A DNA stretch of 15,170 nucleotides from the NCBI GenBank assembly GCA_027859055.1, contig JAQIBO010000254.1:1-15170 (forward strand). The letters run 5' to 3'. The notes beneath the pieces were generated by a model. It was not told the origin of the DNA and did not search any database. It saw only the letters and a list, made by a program, of their open reading frames with translations. Shown piece after piece: positions 8,601 through 15,170 of this stretch; the first letter of the stretch is position 1, and each line of letters begins with the position of its first letter. This stretch comes from Spirochaeta sp. (GTDB lineage: Bacteria > Spirochaetota > Spirochaetia > DSM-27196 > Alkalispirochaetaceae). The translations under genes and the position numbers were made by a program.

Positions 8601-9030
8601 GGTGGCGGCGCCGCGGGAGCGGGACAGGCTGTGCACACAGTCGTGGGAACTCGCCGATGCGTTTTTGGACTCGACGTTCGCCCGGGAGCTTCTGGTTCCC
8701 GCGCCGGAGAGGACGGTCCACTGCGAGTACCCGTTCCTGCTCCAGGCCGGTGATCCGGCGCTGTACCTGAACGGTAAGATCGATCTTCTGGTGGAACGGG
8801 AAGATACTGTGACGATCGTCGACTTCAAGTCCGACCAGGCGATTGAGCCGGGACACTACACCGCGCAGATGGCGGTGTATCGGCGTGCTGCCGAAGCGTT
8901 GTTTGACAAACCGACAACGGTCTGGCTTTTCTTTCTGCGCACCGCCGAGGCGTTTGATACAACCGCAGCGATCCGACACGCCGGAGATATCGACGAGATT
9001 CTCGCGACAGGTGTAGACTTGCCCTCGTGA
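5635..9030 (+). CDS. addA: AddA helicase-nuclease subunit
   Basis: The product is an 1131-residue UvrD/Rep-type superfamily 1 helicase with a C-terminal nuclease. ATG 5635 has GGAGG at 5623-5627, seven bases upstream. Motifs in order: a Q-motif region LDVQQQRAV (9-17), Walker A GAGSGKT (28-34), motif Ia LTFTRKAAAEM, STIDSFCAGIL, Walker B DEFQD (351-355), motif III GDQKQSIYRFRGAD (from 391), motif IV NYRSEPA, motif V MTVHKSKGLEF (from 730) and motif VI YVAATRAEHRL (from 805). The C-terminal PD-(D/E)XK site has H951 (GTLTHLLLE), D1050 (GKIDLL) and D1063-K1065 (VDFKSD), then QMAVYR. Everything expected of AddA is present and the length is normal. It unwinds DNA 3' to 5' and cuts one strand, and pairs with the AddB-like protein encoded just upstream. 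The stop overlaps the moxR start by four bases. No frame lesion was seen. Confidence 0.93.
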   Translation: MGHNGVTTLDVQQQRAVDVRHNVVVSAGAGSGKTRVLTERYMALLREESAGVSEILALTFTRKAAAEMFSRIYGMLRDEAADSPVLQRALHRFDEARISTIDSFCAGILRDGAARFGLPARVETDDRRFARAARRHAMTFLMRHGDEPGIAGFVRQYGIDGTSSRVLVPLITRYIRIADDRRFVDHYEAQQRWLEAQKRTVEAQIDAVIGRVRHLSPGAPSAVSAHEGCLARDGSYAELHTFMQGVKKTFGSKGDAELLKEELNRLLEKKGGSQRGLLPDWYAMTRTQARAAELRNLYERFDELRERVLAERRATGLLSHLDVMELAVQILRDDPELRRVYRDQFRFIMIDEFQDNNASQRDLLFLLADSGDSPGIPSADRLEPSKLFFVGDQKQSIYRFRGADVSVFRHLSEDVAASLPTDHPGEAELELATNYRSEPALITFFNDLFPRVFGTPTEEYEAEFSPLLSRPADEDVTPAVTVAWVPAPADAEARASTDESDEPGYVNGTYAEGAWIAAEIADLIERGAYGPGDIAILLRSSSGQQMFERMLRRQGIAYQTQAVRSLFTEAPAHDIYALLQLVYFPTDREALTAYLRSPLVMLSDDALIRVLQAPAEDGLFASPAEIGAQEAEKLRAAAQLYDAVAAAVDRVPVHEVIRRIWDEGGYRYAILHRAGDHSYLEHYDYLFSLALQYRDRSTVEFLDYLREQMGDTEKLDELDRAPTENAVQIMTVHKSKGLEFPVVFVADCDRQVQTRPEVLWDDPKLGVTVRVPPAAPGGGSFNVIEAQASTEEERRGAAELARLLYVAATRAEHRLYFTAARRGQRRGTSFFRMLDDALGFSENGEGDAEALLTTHVIPPLTEGDLRRVPVPQGARRSRADAVALLEGTTVRGWRAREVETTPSGINRLWQTHGGIPAASDPFREDASGDDGAATGARGGSDDGTVLGTLTHLLLELRIRAGAPERSSANDPSPETWRPDHPDVAPLLIPVAAPRERDRLCTQSWELADAFLDSTFARELLVPAPERTVHCEYPFLLQAGDPALYLNGKIDLLVEREDTVTIVDFKSDQAIEPGHYTAQMAVYRRAAEALFDKPTTVWLFFLRTAEAFDTTAAIRHAGDIDEILATGVDLPS

Positions 9031-9980
9031 GTATCGAAGGAGTCACAGACAAGCTGCGCACGGTGATACGCGGTTCCGAGTCGCCGATAGAGCTGCTGAC
9101 CGCGGCGGTTGTCTCGGGCGGGCACGTTCTGCTGGAGGATCTGCCGGGCACCGGAAAAACAACCCTGGTTCGTGCGCTTGCAACGCTCCTCTCTGCCGGT
9201 ACGCCGCCGGCGGTCTTTCACCGCATCCAATGCACCCCGGACCTCTTGCCGTACGACGTCACCGGTGTCGACATCTACGATCCCGCACACCGCCGCTTCA
9301 CCTTTCGGCCGGGGCCGGTATTCAGCCATCTCCTGCTGGTCGATGAGATCAACCGGGCTACCCCAAAGGTCCAGTCGGCGCTCCTGGAGGTGATGAACGA
9401 GAAACAGGTGACCGTGGGGGGGCAGCGCTACGGCCTTGCCGAGTTCTTTATGGTGATCGCCACGGAAAATCCGGTGGGCATGGAGGGAACCTATCCGCTC
9501 CCCCTCGCGGAGCTGGACCGCTTCACCATGCGATTGCGTCTCGGGTATCCCGACGAAGAAACGGAGCGTTCGATCCTGACCGACGATCCGTCGCGAACGG
9601 TACTGCCGTCGTTGCAGCCCGAAATGAGTCTCGAAGAGGTGATTACGTTGCGGCGCCAGGCTGAACAGACCTACTGCCACCCGGAGATCGTCGCGGCGGT
9701 CACTACGATCGCCCGAAAAACCCGGGAGCACCCGGAGATCCGGTACGGCGTCTCTCCCCGTGGGGGGCTGCATCTCCTTGCCACGGTTCGCGCTCTCGCG
9801 CGCATTCGCGGGCGTGACTACGTGAGCGATATCGATCTTGAAGATACGGTACTCCCCGTCCTGGCGCATCGTCTGCGCGGAAGCGAGCTCTCCAGTTACG
9901 TTGCCGCAACGCTCACGACGATTCGTGATGAAGAACTGACCGCGTTGCGCACGCGACGAGCTGAAGGAATGGTCTCGTGA
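9027..9980 (+). CDS. MoxR-family AAA+ ATPase
   Basis: The product has 317 residues. The GTG at 9027 overlaps the addA stop in a GTGA arrangement, so translation is probably coupled. The fold is that of MoxR proteins: an N-terminal helix (SPIELLTAAVVSGGHVLLEDLP), Walker A PGTGKTT at 40-46, the entry loop FHRIQCTPDLLPYDVTG, Walker B LLLVDEINRATPKVQSALLE, sensor region MVIATENPVGMEGTYPLP, LAELDRFTMRL with a conserved Arg, and the C-terminal lid with GVSPRGG. All AAA+ residues are visible and the length is typical. MoxR ATPases act as chaperones for the assembly or activation of partner proteins. A DUF58 gene directly downstream is the standard pairing. No von Willebrand-domain (BatA/BatB-type) partner occurs in the window, though it may lie beyond the right edge. 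Confidence 0.93.
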   Translation: MSIEGVTDKLRTVIRGSESPIELLTAAVVSGGHVLLEDLPGTGKTTLVRALATLLSAGTPPAVFHRIQCTPDLLPYDVTGVDIYDPAHRRFTFRPGPVFSHLLLVDEINRATPKVQSALLEVMNEKQVTVGGQRYGLAEFFMVIATENPVGMEGTYPLPLAELDRFTMRLRLGYPDEETERSILTDDPSRTVLPSLQPEMSLEEVITLRRQAEQTYCHPEIVAAVTTIARKTREHPEIRYGVSPRGGLHLLATVRALARIRGRDYVSDIDLEDTVLPVLAHRLRGSELSSYVAATLTTIRDEELTALRTRRAEGMVS

Positions 9981-11040
9981 TTCTCCGGCCGGTGTACCGC
10001 ATAACACCCGCGGGAGCCGCTTTTTTTTTGCCACCCTTGCCGGGCTGATACCGGGGGCGCTGCGCAACGAAATTGTGGCTTTGCTTGTCGGGGCGATCTG
10101 CGGGAGCGTGTTGATCCTGTCGATGCTGATCACCGCGGTTCGTCGCGTTACGAGACCGCTGCTCCGCGTGAGGATCACCGCGCAACCGGAGCTGGTGCAC
10201 CACGGCGAGACAACCGAACTCCGTATTTCCATCGAGCCCGCGCTGCGCAGGTCGGTGTTTTGGATTCGTATTGCAAGCGGGGAGCGTCGGGTGGACGCTC
10301 GGTACACCACCGCGGCCGGGTGCGTCTCGATTGGTCCGTTGCTGCGCGGCGTCTACCATCCCGCTCGGGTAACCGTCTCCTGGTACGACCCCCTGTCCCT
10401 CACGCACCTGGAGTACCGTGGCCACACGGACCGGGAACTGGTGCGGGTGTTCCCGTACCGGAAACCGGTTCCCTCAACGCCGGACAGCCGGGGGGCGCAG
10501 ATCCGCCATCCTGACGATGCGATCTCTCTGGAGCGGAATACGGAACTCACCGAGGCGCGGCCGTACCACCCGGGAGACGACCCGCGACAGATTCACTGGG
10601 GCATGTACGCCCACACAGGTGACCTGTTTGTACGGATCGGCGATGAAATCCCGCCGCCAACCGGCGACCGTGTGGTGGCGGTGGACCTGACCGCCGCAGA
10701 CACGCCGGAAACGGTGGACACCCTGACAGCGGTTGCGTTGGGGCTTGCAGAGCGTGCCGGAGCCGCAGGAGAAACCGTTTCGCTGTGTCTCCTGGAGCCG
10801 GGCCCGCGCTGGTATGCTGATACGGATGAGGCGGAATGGGATTTTGCGCGGCTGCAACCGCACGGTCGCGGCCCCGGAATAATCGACGAACGAGACCTGT
10901 CCCGGGTTGATCTCCTGATAACGGGGGGCGTGTCCCGGTACGCGCCGCACCAGTGGCCACGGGATACGATAGGCGTAGCGAAATGGAGGAAAGACGGTGC
11001 GGTTCCGGTATTCACCGTTGAGGCCGATGCGCGCAGCTGA
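9977..11040 (+). CDS. DUF58 membrane protein, frame interrupted at a run of nine T
   Basis: The start is GTG 9977, overlapping the moxR stop by four bases and preceded by AAGGA at 9964-9968. It reads MILRPVYRITPAGAAFF and then stops at a TGA at 10046-10048, because a nine-T run (10021-10029) leaves it one base out of frame with its body. Adding one T (or losing two) gives a single 354-residue protein. This has two predicted N-terminal membrane helices (about 13-29 and 32-55), a beta domain, and the DUF58 signature RPYHPGDDPRQIHW at 195-208 followed by LFVRIGDE. A start at GTG 10075 would give 321 residues but lose the first helix and has no good ribosome binding site. DUF58 proteins are membrane partners of MoxR ATPases; their biochemical role is not settled. 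The gene overlaps the next one by 44 bases. The product identity is sure; its expression is uncertain. Confidence 0.85.
10021..10029 (+). other. Nine-T run at the frame junction of the DUF58 gene
   Basis: GCCGC is followed by nine T and then GCCACC. The upstream frame (from GTG 9977) reads A-F-F-L-P-P-L-P-G-stop, while the frame one base back reads F-F-F-A-T-L-A-G-L-I-P-G-A-L and continues as DUF58. A -1 slip by the ribosome, or one extra U added by RNA polymerase, would join the two. Runs of nine A or T are known slippage sites in bacterial dnaX and transposase genes. A sequencing or assembly homopolymer error is the plain alternative. Confidence 0.6.
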
Positions 11041-14000
11041 TCTGGTTGTGCGCCGGATCGTTCTGGCGGCATATCTCCTTGTCGTTCAGCGGTATCTCGA
11101 CCCACTGGTGCCGGGTGTATCCCTCTTCCTGTGGTTTGTCGGCGGCACTGTCCTGCTGGATTTGCTGCACCGCCGGGCGGTCGGTCTGATCCGGACGATC
11201 GGTATTCTCGTGGCGGCGCTTCCGGGGAGTGCTCTGGCCGTCTTCTTCGGCGCCCTGGTATTCTACCGGTTCCGACACCCGGCTTCGGGTGCCGCGATTG
11301 AACAGGTCATCACGGTGTTTCCGTATGCCGTCACAGTCCCCGCGATTATCGCCGTGGTGACGGTTGTACTCGATGCGTGGTTCCTGTTTCGCCCGCGGGT
11401 GCGGTCGGCGTTTGCGCCGTGTGCTGTCGTCGGTGCGGTACTGCTCTTCTGGTCTCAAGGCCTCTTTCAGACGGCACTCTTTCCCCATCCGATCTGGTAC
11501 CTCTTTTCCGGCGTCGCCCTGGCTGTGCTGGTTGTGCTTCACCAACGACTCGTCGCCGACCGCCAATCTTCCGTGCGCGGTGGCGTCCGCCGGTTATGGT
11601 TTCTGATTCCCCTCATCGCAATCGTGGCGGGATTGACCTATTCCACGTGGAGTACCCGCTCCGTCGAAGCCGGGGGCGGCCTCCTTCGGCCGGAGGCGTT
11701 CCATTTCGATTTCTCTGATTACATCCAACTGGAGTCACAGATCGGTCTCAACCGCGACCTTGTACTGGTGTATCGTGAAGACGGCATGCCGCGGGATCGA
11801 TTGATTCGCCGCTACGTCCTGAGCGGATACAGCCGGCAGCGCGGGTTTTACCGGTTGTCCCCGGAGGATGAACCGTCCTCGCCGGGACCGGTGTCGGTAT
11901 CACAGGGTGTGGAAGCGTTTGCGGGGAGTGGGAGTGGCGGGGATGGAGCAACTCCGCCGGAGGCCCCGCCGCGTACCGGGACCCCGCCAGTGGCGGCCTC
12001 CGCCGTCGAACAGGAGTATCACATCGTCAACCTGGACCGGGACGCCCTTCTGGCGGTAAACCGGCCCTACGCCGTTGGCCGCTTGCCGGTGGGGGCTGAT
12101 TCGTCATTTCAGAGCGCCTACCGGGTTCTGTCGCAACCGCCTGTCGATGCGACAGAACAACTGTCCCGGATCGGATGGCCGCAAGAGCTTGACCCGGCAT
12201 GGCGGGAGGCGTATCTGGCAGGGCCGATTCCGGCAGAGATAGCGGAGCTCGCCCGGGAGGTCACCGCTGAGGTGTCCGGCTATTACGAGACGGTGAGCGT
12301 CCTTGAGGCGTACTTCCTGGAGAACTTTCACTACAGCCTGAACCCGGGTGTCGCAACAGACGGCGACCAGCTCACCCACTTTCTCTTCTCGTCACAAAAA
12401 GGATATTGCTCGTATTTCGCGTTTTCCATGACTCTGATGGCGCGCTCCCTCGGTATTCCCGCCCGGGTTGCTCTCGGGTTTTTCACCGACCCCGAGAACG
12501 GCGTCCTCGGATTCCACCCCGTCCGGGGTGACATGGCCCACGCCTGGGTGGAAGTGTGGTTTCCCGGCGTGGGGTGGGTGGAGTTTGATCCGACATCCCA
12601 GAACCTGGCTCCCGGTGAAACGGTGTCCACCGATTACCGCATCGACCAGGAGCGGTTGGTAGCGCTCGTTGAGGAGATCCTGAACCGCGAGGATTCCGGC
12701 GACACCGAACCGGCAGATACCGGTGAGCGCCCCGTTGAGGGCGCACCCACCCCGGGGCTCCCGGGAGTGGTCATCGCGGCGCTGGTTGTGCTTTTTGGTG
12801 TGATCGGGATGATCCTGCGGCGGCGGTGGTGGTGTCATCTGGCGCGCCGCAAGCCCCGACGCGGCGCCGAGTATCTGCTTCGAAGAAGCCTCGTTCTGCA
12901 GCGCCGAACGCGACGGCTCGGGTTGCAGCGGGCCGGCTCGGCTCCCGCCGTTTCGCCCCACACCGCCATATCCAACGCCGTTGCACCCGACGGCGGTTCA
13001 TTCGACCGCCCTTCCACCGGCGCGATTGCCGCAGGCCGCCTTCCGCCGCCGCTTGACCGCGTGGGACGGGAAATTGACCGGAGCCGGTACGCCGCAGCCT
13101 ATACCTCCGACGAGCTTGATCACCTGCACCGCCTCGTACGAGGTCTGTTTTCGTCTCCGCCTCACGGCCCTGGCGGCGTTTTTGCCCCGTTCCAACGTGC
13201 GTTGTGGTGGCTGTGGGTGTACTTACCAAGCCGATTTCCGCACCCCTGTGGCCGGCCGGGGCACCGCTCCAGGGGGACGGCGCTTGGCGCTTTGTTCCTT
13301 GTCACGGTCCTTGCCACGCTCACCTTCATACCGATCGCTCCTGCCCGCGTCGTCGCACAGGACGGAACGGGGAGTGGTGGCGCCGATGGTGCCGCAATCG
13401 CGCCCTTCGGTGCGCCGGAACCACCCCAGCCAGGCGCCGCGGAAGAATCGGCGGGGGCGGCTGTCGCCGCCGAAGAGGCGATCCGGGCGATCGACACCGC
13501 CATCGACGCCGAGGCGTACAGCCGCGCTCTGGAGCTGATCGCACGGGGGAGGCGGGAGTTCCCGCAGGATTATCGCTTTCCGAACCGCGCGGCCGGACTC
13601 TACTACCGGGAGGGGCTCTTTGGCTCCGCCCGGGACGCGCTGGAGGACGCGCTCCGCCTCGGAACTCCAGCATACCCGGCACAGTATCAACTCAGCCGGA
13701 CGCTGGCGCGGATGAACCGTGACACTGAGGCGATAACGATTCTTGAACAGCTCCACCGGGCGGAACCGGAAGATCGGATCGTTGTGGATGATCTGGCGTG
13801 GCTGTACTACAAACAGAACCGCCTCACCGCCGCAGCGGAGTTACTGAGCGAGGCGCTTGCCACCCTCGGCTCCGACCGGGACATGTCAATGACGCTGGCC
13901 ACGGTGTACGCCGGTCAGTTGGACTACGACCGAGCCGTCGGGGAGTATCAACGGGCGATCGACTCGGCGACTGCGGATCAGGACCGGTACTTCCTCGCCG

Positions 14001-15142
14001 TTGCCTGGTACAACAAGAGCATCCTTCACGCCCGGTTTTATCGCTGGGATGAGGCTCAGGCGGCGGCGAGCCACTCAATGGAGATGATGGAGCGCGCCAG
14101 TGCATTCATGATTCGCGCGGAGCTGCAGGAACGGCAACTGGACCTGACCGCGGCACTTTCAGACCTGGAGCGGGCGGTGACGCTGGAAGAGACGGGGACC
14201 CTCCCCAAACTGTCTTTGGCCGCGGCGCGCCTCAATGCGGGTGATCCGGATCGCGCGATCGCACTGGTGGAGGATGTGATGCAGCGTGAACACGAGGGTT
14301 GGCTGTACTTTTACGGAACCGACCCGGATCGGTATCTGCAGCAGCTCTACAAGACTGCCGCAGATGCGTGGGAGGCCGGTGCCGCCCGGGACCGCGTCTA
14401 TCGCCCGGGATCGCTGTGGGACCGGCTTGGCCGACGCGTTCGTTCAGTGTGGCGGCGCGCCAAAGGGTGGTATTACCGCGGATTGTTCCGACGACAAAGT
14501 CTGCGCGTCGCCAATGCGTTTGCCGCCGGGGACCGGCAGATCCGGGCGGCGATCCACCGAATGTACGCTGTAGAACCGCGCAGTAGAGTCGCGATGACAA
14601 ATCTGGAACGTGCCCGGGAGCTTGAGCTTCCGTTGAACCCCGGGGCTGCGGAGGACTACCGCCTTATCCGCGCCGATCTTACCGGTGACGTGGAGATCTA
14701 TCGCCGTCTGGCGGCGGAACTGACGGGGCGATGGCAACGAGGACAACGCCTGGAAGCGCTGCTCGGCGTGTACGATGAGTTTGGTACCCGTTCTGAGGAG
14801 GGGTTGCGTGCGGCGGCACACGCCTGGGTGATGCAGCCCGGGGCGTTTCTGGTCCGGGGCATGCGCGTCCCGTTTCGCGTTGAGAACGCCGCTGGTGGGG
14901 TATCCCGAACGGGGAACGGTGCGGCCCGACGAACTCTCCGCCGCCTCGGAATCGCCCACGCCCAGGACAGTCCGCTTCGACTTACCATCACCTGGACCGA
15001 ACGGGGCGCCGACTGGGGTGTCCGCGATGTCGAGCAGGGCGTATTGGTGCGCCGGGGCACCGTCACCGTTGGCGGAACCGATCGGGAACGGGATCGCCTC
15101 GCCCTCGAGGAGATAGCGCGGGAGCTGACCTCGGTGCGGTGA
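10997..15142 (+). CDS. Transglutaminase-like membrane protein fused to a TPR region
   Basis: This 1381-residue protein starts at GTG 10997, with GGAGGA at 10985-10990 six bases upstream and inside the DUF58 gene. ATG 11027 is an alternative start with a weaker site. Residues 20-215 hold about seven membrane helices, as in TgpA/DUF3488 proteins. Next comes an outside domain with a Gly/Pro-rich insert (about 305-335), then a transglutaminase-like fold with catalytic C471 (GYCSYFAFS), H515 (AHAWVEVWFPG) and D531 (VEFDPTS). A membrane helix follows (about 590-610), a basic cytoplasmic linker with a DUF4129-like segment (about 685-725), then a further hydrophobic segment (about 760-782) ending ARVVAQD like a signal peptidase site. 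From about 815 to 1120 there are tetratricopeptide-like repeats, for example AAGLYYREGLFGSARDALED. The last 80 residues form an unrecognised small domain. MoxR, DUF58 and TgpA-like proteins occur together widely; the fusion to a TPR region is the unusual part. Substrate unknown. Confidence 0.85.
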   Translation: MRFRYSPLRPMRAADLVVRRIVLAAYLLVVQRYLDPLVPGVSLFLWFVGGTVLLDLLHRRAVGLIRTIGILVAALPGSALAVFFGALVFYRFRHPASGAAIEQVITVFPYAVTVPAIIAVVTVVLDAWFLFRPRVRSAFAPCAVVGAVLLFWSQGLFQTALFPHPIWYLFSGVALAVLVVLHQRLVADRQSSVRGGVRRLWFLIPLIAIVAGLTYSTWSTRSVEAGGGLLRPEAFHFDFSDYIQLESQIGLNRDLVLVYREDGMPRDRLIRRYVLSGYSRQRGFYRLSPEDEPSSPGPVSVSQGVEAFAGSGSGGDGATPPEAPPRTGTPPVAASAVEQEYHIVNLDRDALLAVNRPYAVGRLPVGADSSFQSAYRVLSQPPVDATEQLSRIGWPQELDPAWREAYLAGPIPAEIAELAREVTAEVSGYYETVSVLEAYFLENFHYSLNPGVATDGDQLTHFLFSSQKGYCSYFAFSMTLMARSLGIPARVALGFFTDPENGVLGFHPVRGDMAHAWVEVWFPGVGWVEFDPTSQNLAPGETVSTDYRIDQERLVALVEEILNREDSGDTEPADTGERPVEGAPTPGLPGVVIAALVVLFGVIGMILRRRWWCHLARRKPRRGAEYLLRRSLVLQRRTRRLGLQRAGSAPAVSPHTAISNAVAPDGGSFDRPSTGAIAAGRLPPPLDRVGREIDRSRYAAAYTSDELDHLHRLVRGLFSSPPHGPGGVFAPFQRALWWLWVYLPSRFPHPCGRPGHRSRGTALGALFLVTVLATLTFIPIAPARVVAQDGTGSGGADGAAIAPFGAPEPPQPGAAEESAGAAVAAEEAIRAIDTAIDAEAYSRALELIARGRREFPQDYRFPNRAAGLYYREGLFGSARDALEDALRLGTPAYPAQYQLSRTLARMNRDTEAITILEQLHRAEPEDRIVVDDLAWLYYKQNRLTAAAELLSEALATLGSDRDMSMTLATVYAGQLDYDRAVGEYQRAIDSATADQDRYFLAVAWYNKSILHARFYRWDEAQAAASHSMEMMERASAFMIRAELQERQLDLTAALSDLERAVTLEETGTLPKLSLAAARLNAGDPDRAIALVEDVMQREHEGWLYFYGTDPDRYLQQLYKTAADAWEAGAARDRVYRPGSLWDRLGRRVRSVWRRAKGWYYRGLFRRQSLRVANAFAAGDRQIRAAIHRMYAVEPRSRVAMTNLERARELELPLNPGAAEDYRLIRADLTGDVEIYRRLAAELTGRWQRGQRLEALLGVYDEFGTRSEEGLRAAAHAWVMQPGAFLVRGMRVPFRVENAAGGVSRTGNGAARRTLRRLGIAHAQDSPLRLTITWTERGADWGVRDVEQGVLVRRGTVTVGGTDRERDRLALEEIARELTSVR

Positions 15143-15170
15143 GACGGCCCCGGCCGAAAGGTGAAGCGGC

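Noticed and set aside
8856..10310. Long open frame of 484 codons on the minus strand
   Set aside because: Antisense to addA, moxR and DUF58; it has no domain and crosses real gene borders.
13204..13722. Plus-strand frame of 172 codons
   Set aside because: A different frame inside the transglutaminase-TPR gene; it has Arg/Gly-rich composition typical of shadow frames.
15143..15170. Small inverted repeat CGGC/GCCG and a possible GTG start at 15161
   Set aside because: The stem has four pairs, too short for a terminator call, and only ten bases of the possible next gene are visible.

Overview
The window carries about 15 kb of GC-rich, gene-dense DNA from a Gram-negative-type bacterium. A lipoprotein, long transglutaminase and periplasmic TPR regions, and an AddAB-type rather than RecBCD-type repair pair would all suit a high-GC free-living spirochaete. 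That placement is inference, as no rRNA or other marker gene is present. No tRNA, rRNA, CRISPR array, insertion sequence or phage gene was seen.

Layout. (1) Bases 1-1356, plus strand: the 3' end of a COG3014-like envelope protein gene, then a lipoprotein with an LPP20-type domain, 10 bases apart and probably one operon. (2) Bases 1442-2878, minus strand: a protein with a C-terminal HD-GYP-like phosphohydrolase domain, convergent with the lipoprotein gene; a strong hairpin lies between the two. (3) Bases 2958-15142, plus strand: a tightly packed five-gene cluster, addB-like, addA, moxR, DUF58, and a very large transglutaminase-TPR gene. Every junction in this cluster overlaps (11, 4, 4 and 44 bases), so the genes are probably co-transcribed and translationally coupled.

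How the genes fit together. AddB and AddA are the two subunits of a RecBCD-like helicase-nuclease that processes double-strand breaks for recombination. Both C-terminal PD-(D/E)XK nuclease sites are visible, and AddB has the four-cysteine iron-sulfur pattern of its family. MoxR ATPase, DUF58 protein and a TgpA-like transglutaminase form a common chaperone/membrane module of poorly defined envelope function. Here the transglutaminase is fused to a long TPR region.

Two reading-frame anomalies are the most notable features. The addB-like frame is crossed by an in-frame TAA at 3255-3257, with homologous-looking protein on both sides. The DUF58 gene, whose GTG start at 9977 is well supported, is out of frame with its own body because of a run of nine T at 10021-10029. 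Each may be a sequence error, a real lesion or a recoding site; the sequence alone cannot decide.
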